Of a DNA stretch of 64,000 nucleotides, positions 30,844 to 41,664 are shown in pieces; the first letter of the stretch is position 1, and each line of letters starts with the position of its first letter. The stretch is from Deinococcus aquaedulcis. Lineage in GTDB: Bacteria > Deinococcota > Deinococci > Deinococcales > Deinococcaceae. Position numbers and translations under genes: made by a program. The stretch covers positions 1 to 64,000 of the forward strand of contig NZ_JAHRBL010000018.1 of the NCBI RefSeq assembly GCF_019693445.1. Direction: 5' to 3'. Below the pieces are notes generated by a model, which saw only the letters and a program-made list of their open reading frames with translations, was not told where the DNA came from and did not search any database.

Positions 30844-31718
30844 GCCGCCCCCTGCCCCCCGGTACACCTGTCACGCTGCATGCGCCGCAGGCTGGCCTCC
30901 CGGCCGGCACCGCTGGCGTAATTGTGGCCGCGCCCCAGGCCGGCAGTGTGTACGAGGTGGACTTTGCTGGGCAGGTGGTAGGGGTCAACCGCGTGCACCT
31001 GAAAGTGATGCGCCCGGACCTCCATCCGCCGCCCGTTCACGAGGACCTGCGCCCCTACGTGCAGTACGCCTGCGTGATGGGCAGCCGGGCCTTTGGCCTC
31101 AGCACCGACACCTCGGACACCGACCTGCGCGGCTTTTACCTGCCGCCCGCGCGGCTGCACTGGGGCCTGGGCGAGGTGCCCCCCCAGCTGGAATTTGCGG
31201 CCCCCGGCACCGAGGAGGTGTACTGGGAGGCCCGCAAATTCGTGCTGCTGGCCCTGAAGGCCAACCCCAACGTGCTGGAGGTGCTGGCCTCGCCGCAGCG
31301 GGTGACGGTGACGCCCGTGGCCGGGGCACTGCTGAACATCCGGAGCGCTTTCCTGAGCCGCCGTATTGCGCAGACCTACGGTGAATATGTGCAGGCGCAG
31401 TTTCGCCGTATGGAGGCCGACCGGCGCACCCACGGCGAGGTGCGGCCCAAACACGTAATGCATCTGCTGCGGCTGCTGCTCAGCGGCGCCCACGCCCTGC
31501 GCACGGGCGAGATCCTAGTGGACGTGGGCGAGCACCGCGCGGCGCTGCTGGCGGTGAAAACGGGCGAGATGACCTGGGCTGAGGCCGACCGCTGGCGGGC
31601 GCAGTTGCAGCGCGACTTTGAGCACGCGGCGGCGCACACTGGCCTGCCCGACCGTCCGGACTTTGGGGCGGTGGAACGCTGGTTGGTGGATGCGCGGCGG
31701 GCAGCGCTGGACTGGTAG
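30840..31718 (+). CDS. Nucleotidyltransferase of the YcgL/COG3541 type
   Basis: A 292-residue protein. Residues 1-58 form a small beta-rich domain; the following part has the pol-beta nucleotidyltransferase signature GSRAFGLSTDTSDTDLRG (81-98), giving the GS and DxD (D93, D95) catalytic pattern. The rest is helical with conserved LKANPNVLEVLASP and RPKHVMHLLRLLLSG. It is paralogous to the second nucleotidyltransferase at 34534. The nucleotide and acceptor are unknown: it might add nucleotides to RNA ends or to protein or small-molecule targets. An 82-bp gap follows before the ligase. Confidence 0.85.
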   Translation: MSRPLPPGTPVTLHAPQAGLPAGTAGVIVAAPQAGSVYEVDFAGQVVGVNRVHLKVMRPDLHPPPVHEDLRPYVQYACVMGSRAFGLSTDTSDTDLRGFYLPPARLHWGLGEVPPQLEFAAPGTEEVYWEARKFVLLALKANPNVLEVLASPQRVTVTPVAGALLNIRSAFLSRRIAQTYGEYVQAQFRRMEADRRTHGEVRPKHVMHLLRLLLSGAHALRTGEILVDVGEHRAALLAVKTGEMTWAEADRWRAQLQRDFEHAAAHTGLPDRPDFGAVERWLVDARRAALDW

Positions 31719-31800
31719 GCCAGATCGCGTGCCTCGGCGCGACGCATGGCCGATGTCGCTCCTCGCCGGTGCCCGGTAGGGTAACGGGCAGTGATGCCCC

Positions 31801-32427
31801 ATGCGAATCAAATACCCCTCCACCCCCCACCTGCCCTGGTCACCCGGGCTGCAAAACGACGACCGCCGCATTCCTGACCTCTGCGGCTTCAGCGGCCACG
31901 AGGTCGTGGTGACCGAGAAGCTGGACGGCGAGAACACCAGCCTCTACCGCGAAGACCTCCACGCGCGCAGCCTGGATACCCGCCCGCACCCCTCGCGCAC
32001 CTGGGTCAAGGCCGAGCGGGGCCGCTTTGGTCACGAGATCCCCCCGGGCTGGCGCCTGTGCGGCGAGAATGTGTATGCCGTGCACAGCCTGCGCTACGCC
32101 GATCTGGAAGGCTACTTCTACCTGTTTTCCGTGTGGGACGAGCACAACGTGTCGCGCCCCTGGGACGAGGTGCGGGCCTGGGCCCAGCAGGTGGGGGTGC
32201 CCACGCCGCGCGAACTGTACCGGGGCCCCTGGGACGAGGCCGCCCTGCGCGCCCTGCCAGTGGACCCCGAGCAGATGGAAGGCTACGTGGTGCGCGTGAC
32301 CGGCGAGATTCCGTATGCCGACTTTGGGCGCTGCGTGGCCAAATGGGTGCGCCGGGGGCACGTGCAAACGGACGTCCACTGGCTCAGCAAGCCCGTGGAG
32401 GCCAACGGGCTGAAGGAGACGCCATGA
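31801..32427 (+). CDS. RNA/DNA ligase of the nucleotidyltransferase ligase superfamily (DRB0100-like)
   Basis: A 208-residue ATP-type ligase. The nucleotidylation motif is EKLDGENTSLY with lysine K40; later elements are YLFSVWDE (motif III-like), MEGYVVRV (motif IV) and VAKWVRRGH (motif V). It is a minimal adenylyltransferase domain without OB or other C-terminal module. The gene order with the PARG-like and HD-Pnk genes matches D. radiodurans DRB0100-DRB0099-DRB0098, where the first gene is a putative ligase. It would seal 3'-OH/5'-phosphate ends made by the neighbour HD-Pnk. TAGGGT at 31778 suggests a promoter with a short leader. Confidence 0.88.
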   Translation: MRIKYPSTPHLPWSPGLQNDDRRIPDLCGFSGHEVVVTEKLDGENTSLYREDLHARSLDTRPHPSRTWVKAERGRFGHEIPPGWRLCGENVYAVHSLRYADLEGYFYLFSVWDEHNVSRPWDEVRAWAQQVGVPTPRELYRGPWDEAALRALPVDPEQMEGYVVRVTGEIPYADFGRCVAKWVRRGHVQTDVHWLSKPVEANGLKETP

Positions 32428-33260
32428 ACAACGCCGCCCGCGTGAAGATGGCGCAGGAGACGCTGGCCCTGCTGGACGGGGGCGGCTACGCGCTGAACGG
32501 TCAGCCCATTACCCTGCCCGACCCAGGCCCCATGCTGGCCGGCACCCGGCTGCTGACGCCCGCTGAGGCGCCCACGCTGCTGGCCGCGCTGCCCGGGGCC
32601 CGGGACCGCTGGGCCACCCGCACCGAGGTCACGCCCGAAACCACCTTCGCGGCGGCGCGGCGCCTGCGCGCCAGCGGCCCCGAAGTCCTGGCGCTGAACT
32701 TTGCGTCCGCGCGCAATCCGGGCGGCGGGTTCCTGAAGGGCAGCCTCTCGCAGGAGGAAGATCTGTGCCGGTGCAGCGGGCTCTATCTGTCGCTGACTGC
32801 GCCGCCGGTGTGGGGCTATTACGCCGCCAACCGTGAGGAACCTTCCGCGCTGTACACCGACCACCTGATTTACAGCCCGCAGGTGCCCGTGTTCCGGGAC
32901 GACCACGGCGCGCTGCTGGCCCAGCCGGTCACGGTGAACGTGCTAACGGCCCCCGCCCCTAATGCCGGCGCGGTGGCCCAGAACGAGCCGGCGCGCCGGG
33001 CCGAGGTCCTGCCCGCTTTGCGCCGCCGCGCCGCGCTGGTGCTGGGCGCCGCCGCCCTGACTGGCCAGACCCGGCTGGTGCTGGGGGCCTGGGGCTGCGG
33101 CGTGTTTCAGAATGATCCGCTTCAGGTGGCGACTGTCTTCCGCGACCTGCTGGCGCAAGAGGCCCGGGGCGTGTTTGAACAGGTGACGTTCGCGGTCTAT
33201 GACCGGCAGCCGGGCCAGCCGGTGCTGGGCGCCTTTCAGGCCGTCCTGGGGGCCCCATGA
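32424..33260 (+). CDS. PARG-like macrodomain protein (TIGR02452 family, DRB0099-like)
   Basis: A 278-residue protein with the bacterial poly(ADP-ribose) glycohydrolase signature: NPGGGFLKGSLSQEE (about residues 95-109), the GGG loop and catalytic QEE, preceded by LNFASAR. The C-terminal VLGAWGCGVFQNDP is the second macrodomain loop. Proteins of this family hydrolyse ADP-ribose polymers or remove ADP-ribose. In the cassette it sits between ligase and HD-Pnk with ATGA overlaps on both sides, so it may clear ADP-ribose from repaired ends or proteins; that role is inference. Confidence 0.88.
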   Translation: MNNAARVKMAQETLALLDGGGYALNGQPITLPDPGPMLAGTRLLTPAEAPTLLAALPGARDRWATRTEVTPETTFAAARRLRASGPEVLALNFASARNPGGGFLKGSLSQEEDLCRCSGLYLSLTAPPVWGYYAANREEPSALYTDHLIYSPQVPVFRDDHGALLAQPVTVNVLTAPAPNAGAVAQNEPARRAEVLPALRRRAALVLGAAALTGQTRLVLGAWGCGVFQNDPLQVATVFRDLLAQEARGVFEQVTFAVYDRQPGQPVLGAFQAVLGAP

Positions 33261-34546
33261 GCCCCCCTGCCGTTCCCGACGTGCTGGCCCTGCTGGCGGA
33301 GGGCCGGCCGCTGACCTTCGAGACCATCAGCGCGGCCTTCACCCCTTTTGTGCCGCTGCTGGCCCGGTTGCCCGACACCCCGCAGGACCCCCAGTGGCAC
33401 GCCGAGGGCTCCGTGGCTGCCCACAGCGCCCTGGTGGTGGCCCACGCGCACGCCCTGGCCGATGAAGCGGGGCTGGGGGGCGAGGACCGCGCCGCGCTGC
33501 TGCTGGCCGCCGCCCTGCATGACCTGGGCAAGGCGCGCACCACCCGTGAGGAGCCCGATGAAACGGGGGCCCTGCGCATCCGCTCGCCGCAGCACGCCCG
33601 GCGGGGGCGTGACGAACTGGCCTTCCGGTTGCTGGACACCGGGATAGCCCCAGTCCTGCTGCTGAAGGTCCTGGCTCTGGTGGCCGAACACCACAGCCTG
33701 CACCGCGCGCTGGACGGCGACGGGCTGAACAGTGGTTGGTCGCGGGGCGTGCCGGCCCTGGCCCGGCGGGCGCCGCTGCCCCTGCTGACCCGGCTGGCCC
33801 GCGCCGACGCCCGGGGCCGCGTGGTCCTCAGTGGCGACGCGGCGCGCGGCGAGGACAGCGCCGACCTGCTGGAACTCGCCGCGCAGGACCTGGGGGTGTG
33901 GGCGGGGGGCGATCCCTTCGCCGCCTTCCGCGCCGAGGTGGCGGCGCTGCTGCCCGGGGCCAGCCCGGACCTGCAGGCGCTGGCCGCAGGGCGCGGCCTG
34001 CAGGACTGGGAGGCGGGCCGCATTCACACCCCCCACGAGGCGGCGGCCCGCGTGCAGGACGCCGCCCGGCACGGCTTTCCCCGCCTGACCGTGCTGTGCG
34101 GCCCCAGTGGCAGCGGCAAATCCACCCTGGCCGCAGCGTTTCCAGATGCCGAGGTGATCAGTCTGGACGACCTGCGCGCGCAGTTGGGTGGGGGCCGCCA
34201 CGGCGCTAAGCACGGCGCCTGGGTCAGTGGGCAGGTCATGCAGGCTGCCCGCGAAGCGCTGCGGGCCGGGCTGCGCCGGGGGGCCCACGTGGTCTGGGAC
34301 GCCACCAGCCTGCGGCGCAGTGGCCGCGCGCAGGTGCTGGGCCTGGGCCGCGATTACGGCGCCCTGACTCGGATCGTGGTGGCCTGGACCCCGCCTGCCC
34401 TGGCCGCCGCGCGCAACCGCGCCCGCCCCCAGCCAGTGCCCGCCGCCGTGCTGGCCGACCAGTTCCGGGCTCTGGACTTCCCCGAGGTGTCCGAAGCCCA
34501 CGAGGTCATCCTGCGCGGCCCAGAGGAGGAAACATGGACGCTTTAA
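33257..34546 (+). CDS. HD-Pnk end-healing enzyme: HD phosphoesterase plus polynucleotide kinase
   Basis: A 429-residue two-domain protein. The N-terminal HD domain has LHDLGKART (about 92-100), QHARRG and AEHHSLH histidine/aspartate motifs. The C-terminal kinase has P-loop GPSGSGKST (about 282-290), SLDDLR with the catalytic-base Asp, and a basic lid AAARNRAR. This is the architecture of Runella HD-Pnk, in which the HD domain removes 2',3'-phosphates and the kinase phosphorylates 5'-OH ends. D. radiodurans DRB0098 has a related layout. The ATG overlaps the PARG stop. It would prepare broken ends for the ligase. Confidence 0.88.
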   Translation: MSPPAVPDVLALLAEGRPLTFETISAAFTPFVPLLARLPDTPQDPQWHAEGSVAAHSALVVAHAHALADEAGLGGEDRAALLLAAALHDLGKARTTREEPDETGALRIRSPQHARRGRDELAFRLLDTGIAPVLLLKVLALVAEHHSLHRALDGDGLNSGWSRGVPALARRAPLPLLTRLARADARGRVVLSGDAARGEDSADLLELAAQDLGVWAGGDPFAAFRAEVAALLPGASPDLQALAAGRGLQDWEAGRIHTPHEAAARVQDAARHGFPRLTVLCGPSGSGKSTLAAAFPDAEVISLDDLRAQLGGGRHGAKHGAWVSGQVMQAAREALRAGLRRGAHVVWDATSLRRSGRAQVLGLGRDYGALTRIVVAWTPPALAAARNRARPQPVPAAVLADQFRALDFPEVSEAHEVILRGPEEETWTL

Positions 34547-35343
34547 CTTTCCCGCCCCAGTTGGCCGCCGCCGCCGCCGACCACCCCTGGCCGCTGGTCT
34601 TTGCCACCGTCAGCGGCGCGCACCTGTACGGCTTTCCCAGCCCCGACAGCGACTGGGACCTGCGCGGCGTGCATGTGCTGCCCCTGCGCGAGGTGCTGGG
34701 CCTGGTCGTCAAGCAGCAGACTGTTGAGATTGTCAGCGACCCAGCACTCGAATACATGCAGATGGCGCCTTATGGACCCCAGACTGAACTCGATCTGGTC
34801 ACGCATGACGCCCACAAGTTCGCGGCGCTCCTCCTGAAGCGCAACGGGTATGTCCTCGAACAGCTGCTCTCGCCGCTGGTGGTGCACACATCGCCCGCGC
34901 ACGCGGCGCTGGTGGCCCTGGCCCCGGGCGTGCTGACCCGGTACCACGCGCACCACTACCTGGGCTTTACCGCCAACCAATGGAAGCTGCTGGAAAAGGA
35001 ACCGGTGCCGCGCGTCAAGCCGCTGCTGTACGCCTTTCGCACGGTGCTGACCGGCCTGCACCTGCTGAACACGGGCGAGGTCCAGGCGAATCTGGAGGTG
35101 CTGAACGCCGGGGCCCAGCTGCCCTTCCTGACCGACTTGATGGCCCTAAAGCGGGAGGGGCGCGAGGCCGAACCGCTGCCCGGCGACCTGTCTTTTTACC
35201 GCGCCGAACATGCCCGGCTGGTGGGGGCCCTGGAGAACGCACAGGCCACGACCCGTCTGCCCGCTGCGGTGCCCGAGGAGGTGCGCCGCGCCGTCAGCAA
35301 CTGGGTGGTGGCCGTGCGCCTGGGGGAGTTGCCATGTTCCTGA
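34534..35343 (+). CDS. Second nucleotidyltransferase of the YcgL/COG3541 type
   Basis: A 269-residue protein with SGAHLYGFPSPDSDWDLRG (27-45) giving the GS/DxD (D40, D42) active-site pattern. It shares the family layout with the protein at 30840 (LLKRNGYVLEQLLSP matches LKANPNVLEVLASP) but lacks its N-terminal beta domain. It overlaps HD-Pnk by 13 nt; GAGGAAAC lies just before the ATG. The two paralogues flank the ligase-PARG-HD-Pnk core. Substrate unknown. Confidence 0.85.
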   Translation: MDALTFPPQLAAAAADHPWPLVFATVSGAHLYGFPSPDSDWDLRGVHVLPLREVLGLVVKQQTVEIVSDPALEYMQMAPYGPQTELDLVTHDAHKFAALLLKRNGYVLEQLLSPLVVHTSPAHAALVALAPGVLTRYHAHHYLGFTANQWKLLEKEPVPRVKPLLYAFRTVLTGLHLLNTGEVQANLEVLNAGAQLPFLTDLMALKREGREAEPLPGDLSFYRAEHARLVGALENAQATTRLPAAVPEEVRRAVSNWVVAVRLGELPCS

Positions 35344-35909
35344 ACGTCGTGGATGTGGAAGCCACCTGCTGGGACGGACCGCCGCCCCCCGGGCAGGTGA
35401 GCGAGATCATTGAAATCGGCCTGTGCGTGCTGGACCTGTCCACCCTGGAACGAACAGAGCGCCGCGCCCTCTTCGTGCGTCCAGAGCGTTCGGCGGTGAG
35501 TGCCTTCTGTACGGAACTCACAGGGCTGCGGCCACAGGATGTGGCGGCCGGCCTGAGGTTCCGGGACGCCTGCGCCGTCCTGCGGCGCGAGTTCCACACC
35601 GATTCGCGCCCCTGGGCCAGCTGGGGCGACTATGACCGCAAGCAGTTTCAGGCGCAGTGTGCGGCAACCGGCATCCCGTACCCCTTCAGTACCCGGCACA
35701 TCAATGCCAAGAAGGTGTTTACCGAGGCCCACGGCCTGAACAAGCGCCCCGGCATGGCGCAGGCGCTGGCCCACGCGGGTCTGCCCCTGGAAGGCCGCCA
35801 CCACCGGGGCGTGGACGACGCGTGGAATATCGCGGCATTGGTGGCGGGGCTGGTGCGAGCGGGGGGGTGGCCGGGGTCAGGGTCTGACGGGGTTTGGGCT
35901 TCGGGCTGA
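35334..35909 (+). CDS. DEDDh 3'-5' exonuclease (ERI-1/KapD-like)
   Basis: A 191-residue exonuclease. Exo I is VDVEATCW (D7, E9), the middle region holds SWGDYDRKQF with the third acidic residue, and the C-terminal HHRGVDDAWNIA supplies the catalytic His and Asp. The INAKK and CELTGL-like blocks place it near the ERI-1/KapD group, which trims RNA 3' ends. The ATG overlaps the nucleotidyltransferase end by 10 nt, so it is the last gene of the cassette. The Gly/Trp-rich tail is of low complexity. Confidence 0.88.
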   Translation: MFLNVVDVEATCWDGPPPPGQVSEIIEIGLCVLDLSTLERTERRALFVRPERSAVSAFCTELTGLRPQDVAAGLRFRDACAVLRREFHTDSRPWASWGDYDRKQFQAQCAATGIPYPFSTRHINAKKVFTEAHGLNKRPGMAQALAHAGLPLEGRHHRGVDDAWNIAALVAGLVRAGGWPGSGSDGVWASG

Positions 35910-36025
35910 CCCCTCCACCCCTTCGGGGCACCTCCCCTTGAGGGGAGGCAACAGCAGGCTTTGAGCGGAATGTTCGGCGTTGGCTCCCCTCCCAGGGGAG
36001 TTGGCCGCGCAGCGGCCTGAGGGGT
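35909..36025. repeat. Long compound palindromic element
   Basis: About 117 bp bounded by ACCCCTC and GAGGGGT, containing several nested hairpins (CACCCC/GGGGCA-type, CCTCCCCTT/GAGGGGAGG, CTCCCCT/AGGGGAG, GGCCGC/GCGGCC). It fills the gap between the exonuclease gene and priA and could fold into a multi-stem structure as DNA or RNA. It resembles small noncoding repeats of Deinococcus genomes. Confidence 0.6.
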
Positions 36026-36120
36026 AACGCGGCAGCAGACCCACCCCCCTTCGGACGGTCCACGGGCCCTGCCGTCAAGGGCCCGGCTCACCTCGTTTCT
36101 TTTGGCTTCACGCTAGCCTC

Positions 36121-38646
<2,526 letters not shown>

Positions 38647-38784
38647 GCCGGTCTGCCGCCGACACCTCTCACCCGGAACAGGGTTGAGGGAGTCAACGCC
38701 ACGCCCAAAAACCCGTTTCGCTCGGATTGAGCCGCAGATAGGATCGGAGGGTAGTGAAAATGCCTTGCTGCTCGCCTGATAGCT

Positions 38785-39010
38785 TGCTGTATTCCCCTCT
38801 CCCCTGGTGGGAGAGGGAGGGAGGAGCGGAGCGACGGAAGGGTGAGGGGGCCACCGCGTGGCTCGGAGGGGCGTGGCATCCATTCAGTCCCGTCTGGCCG
38901 GGGTTCGGCTCCTGCTCAAGCGAGGTGGGCAAGCCGCAAGCGAAACGTGGTCTTGGCCGCTGAGCACGCACCCCCTCCCAGCCTCCCCCGCAAGGGGGGA
39001 GGGGCAAAAA
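38785..39010. repeat. Two GC palindromic elements
   Basis: One element (about 38793-38855) pairs CCCCTCTCCC with GGGAGAGGG and continues into GGAGCGGAGCGACGG. A second (about 38970-39005) pairs CCCCTCCCAGCC-type with GGGGGGAGGGG. The whole 492-bp gap between priA and the DUF4384 gene holds these elements and no gene I can support. Confidence 0.55.
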
Positions 39011-39095
39011 CAGCGTGGTCGTCGCACGACTCTCTGCAGATGGCTCACCAGTCCTAATCGTTGACCATCCGCCCCTCCCTTAACCCAGCTGACCA

Positions 39096-39110
39096 GCCAG
39101 TCAGACTGGC
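39096..39110. promoter_or_regulatory. Perfect palindrome upstream of the DUF4384 gene
   Basis: GCCAGTC-A-GACTGGC, flanked by TGAC and GTCA, 28 bp before the ATG. The position suits an operator. No regulator is linked. Confidence 0.45.
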
Positions 39111-39138
39111 GTCAAGCGGCACCGTCAGTCTGCCCCTC

Positions 39139-39957
39139 ATGAAAGTGTTCAAATTTTCCATTTCGCTGCTGCTGCTGGCCCAGGCTGGAACCGCCGCTGC
39201 CGCGCCGCAACTTAGTGCCCAGAGCATTATCGTCAACCCAGCGCCGAGCGGCCTGCAGGTCAGCGTGCGCACCAACCGTGACCAGTCCGGCAACGGCACG
39301 CCTCAGTACCGCCCCGGCGACCAGCTGGAGTTCTACACCCGCGTGAACAAGAGCGCCTACGTGTACCTCTTCAACATTGACCCCCAGGGCCGGGTGAACC
39401 TGCTGGCCTCCAATGGCCTGCAGGCGAAGGGCAATTTTGTGAAGGCCAACACCACCCGCGTCTTTCCGCGCAAGGGCGACCGCTCCACCTTCCTGCTGAC
39501 CCTGCCCCAGGGCCTGAACCGAGTGCTGGCGGTGGCCAGCCCCAAGCCGCTGAGCCTGGAGCAGATCGCGCAGGTGAAAGACACCCAGGGCGGCGCCGTG
39601 CCCCTGACCGTGACAGGGCAGCAGGGCCTGGCCCAGGCCCTGAGCATCGTGGTGACCCCGGTGCAGGGCTGGACCAGTGACGTGGCGCAGTACGAGGTGA
39701 CCCGCCGCGCCCTGGGCACCCTGCCCGTGCTGGACCCCGCCGCGCGGCAGGCCCAGGTGCGCTTTACCAAGGACGCTCGCCTGAGCGAAATCTACGTGGC
39801 CTACGCCGACCGCCTGCGCGCGGCGGGCTACCGACCCGTGAAGGCCCAGTACGGTGAGGACCGGGCCAGCGGCACCTTCGTGTCGGGGAGCCGCCAGCTC
39901 ACGCTGGACGTGCGCAAGTCGGGCCAGCGCTTTGATGTGAAGCTGGTGCGCAAGTAA
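39139..39957 (+). CDS. Exported DUF4384 domain protein
   Basis: A 272-residue product with a signal peptide (KFSISLLLLAQAGTAAAA). The middle has the DUF4384 pattern: RPGDQLEFYTRVNKSAYVYLFNIDPQGRVNLL, then FPRKGDRSTFLLTLPQGLNRVLAVAS. The domain is found in surface and S-layer-associated Deinococcus proteins and others of unknown role. The C-terminal 80 residues form a second small domain. A palindrome lies upstream. The gene converges on dgt. Confidence 0.85.
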   Translation: MKVFKFSISLLLLAQAGTAAAAPQLSAQSIIVNPAPSGLQVSVRTNRDQSGNGTPQYRPGDQLEFYTRVNKSAYVYLFNIDPQGRVNLLASNGLQAKGNFVKANTTRVFPRKGDRSTFLLTLPQGLNRVLAVASPKPLSLEQIAQVKDTQGGAVPLTVTGQQGLAQALSIVVTPVQGWTSDVAQYEVTRRALGTLPVLDPAARQAQVRFTKDARLSEIYVAYADRLRAAGYRPVKAQYGEDRASGTFVSGSRQLTLDVRKSGQRFDVKLVRK

Positions 39958-40055
39958 GACGGGACTCAAGTGATTCCACACCCGTCCGAGCCACCCGGTG
40001 GCCCCCTCACCCCTCCGTCGCGCCGCTTTCAGAGTGTGGCTTTGACCTGTGGCGC

Positions 40056-41468
40056 TTAGGGCACTCGCACGCCGGTCAGCACGCGGTACAGGTCCAGCGC
40101 GTAGGAATCGGTCATGCCTGAGACATAGTCGGTGATGGTCAGCACCCGCTCGTAGGGCGTAAGCAGTCGGGCAGCGTCGGCCGGCGCAGCGGTGTCAACC
40201 AATCTGCAAAAGGTGGGGTCGGGACGAACTTTCAGATATTTGCGGGGCAGCATCTTCAGCAACTTCTCGCCTGAATTGCTCAGGTGTTCGCCGGCTTGCA
40301 AGTCTGGCGGCAGGGCGCCCAGCAATTCGTCCAGCAGGCCGCCAATCACCTTGAAGCCCGCGTACTCCACCTGCAAGACGCGCTCATCGGTGTACACCCT
40401 GGTTTTGGCCTCGGTGCCCAGGGCTTCGAAGGCGGCGTACAGGTCAGGCTCCGTGTGCTGCACGGCGTCAATAAGGGCGTGAGGAAAGGCGCCCTCACGT
40501 AGCTCGTCCAAGTGCGCATGAACCACCGCCATGACGGCCCGAATGAGCTCGCCAATCACTTGGGCCCGCAGGGCAGAGACATCGAGCCTCTCCATGTCAT
40601 CCAGCGACTGACCACGGAAGCGGGGGGGCAGCATGGGCCGCAACAACTCGCACAGGCGGCGCTTGGTGATCAGCCGGGCGTCGCAGGCGTCTTCCAGATC
40701 CACCACGCGGTAACAAATGTCGTCGGCGGCTTCCATCAAGTACACCAGCGGGTGTCGGGCAAAGTGACCCGGCTGGTGCAGGGTCAGGCCCAGCGCGGCG
40801 CGCACCATCTCGGCTAAGTCGGCGTCGGCTTGTACATAGTTGAATTTTTTGCGCGCGCAGTCGCTGCGGTCGCGGGGGTGGCTGCTGCTCTGCGGGTATT
40901 TCAGCAGCGCGCCGTAGGCGGCCAGTGTCAGGCGGCCCCCGCCGGGGCGCTCCCGGTCCCAGAGCCTCGCCATGATCCGGAAGCTCTGCGCATTGCCCTC
41001 GAAGCGCGCCACGTCGGTATATTCGGCCGACGACAGGTGCGCACTCAGGAGGCCCTGGTGCCGCGCGGCCCACTCCTGAATCGCAGCCTCGCCAGAATGA
41101 CCAAAGGGCGGGTTTCCCAGGTCGTGCGCTAGGCAGGCCACGCTGACCACCGTGCCCAGGTCATCGGGCGAGAGGTGGACGGGCAGGTGCCCCAGGGCAC
41201 GCAGATGTTTGCCGAATGCTTTCCCCAGCCCGCGCCCCACATTCGCCACCTCCAGCGTGTGGGTCAATCGGGTGCGCGTAAAGTCCGACTTGGCTAGCGG
41301 AAACACCTGCGTCTTGTCCTGAAGCCGCCGGAAGGCGCTGCTAAAGGCAATGCGCCCGTAGTCAGCATCAAACGGGGTTCGGCCCGTGGCCGCGTCTTCA
41401 AAAGGGTCGTCCCTACGTCCATGCAGCCGTCCATGTTCCAGCAGCTGCGCCCACCGCTCCTGTGCCAT
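40056..41468 (-). CDS. dgt: Deoxyguanosinetriphosphate triphosphohydrolase-like protein
   Basis: A 470-residue HD-domain dNTP triphosphohydrolase. H70 in RLTHTLEV, the HD pair H115-D116 in LAHDLGNPPFGH, and the later YLMEAADDICYRVVDLED block with the second Asp are classical Dgt features. It cleaves dNTPs to deoxynucleoside and triphosphate, affecting nucleotide pools. The length fits the long (type 1-like) group. The ATG at 41468 matches the family start; the frame is open further upstream without homology. A 196-bp gap to the P450 gene on the same strand holds nothing recognisable. Confidence 0.92.
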   Translation of the reverse strand: MAQERWAQLLEHGRLHGRRDDPFEDAATGRTPFDADYGRIAFSSAFRRLQDKTQVFPLAKSDFTRTRLTHTLEVANVGRGLGKAFGKHLRALGHLPVHLSPDDLGTVVSVACLAHDLGNPPFGHSGEAAIQEWAARHQGLLSAHLSSAEYTDVARFEGNAQSFRIMARLWDRERPGGGRLTLAAYGALLKYPQSSSHPRDRSDCARKKFNYVQADADLAEMVRAALGLTLHQPGHFARHPLVYLMEAADDICYRVVDLEDACDARLITKRRLCELLRPMLPPRFRGQSLDDMERLDVSALRAQVIGELIRAVMAVVHAHLDELREGAFPHALIDAVQHTEPDLYAAFEALGTEAKTRVYTDERVLQVEYAGFKVIGGLLDELLGALPPDLQAGEHLSNSGEKLLKMLPRKYLKVRPDPTFCRLVDTAAPADAARLLTPYERVLTITDYVSGMTDSYALDLYRVLTGVRVP

Positions 41469-41664
41469 ACCCGAGTGTTTCACAGCGGTGATAGGGCAGG
41501 GCGCCATTTTGTGGTTGCCCTGCTCCCCGCCGCTCCTCTCGATACGGGACTCAGGTGAGCCGAAGGGGGGTAAGCGGACTTGCAGAGCTACATCGCAGAG
41601 CGAACTCGAGCAAGACGCGACTGCGGCGATGGAAAAGCATATTGGGCTCCTCAAGAGGCCCGCT

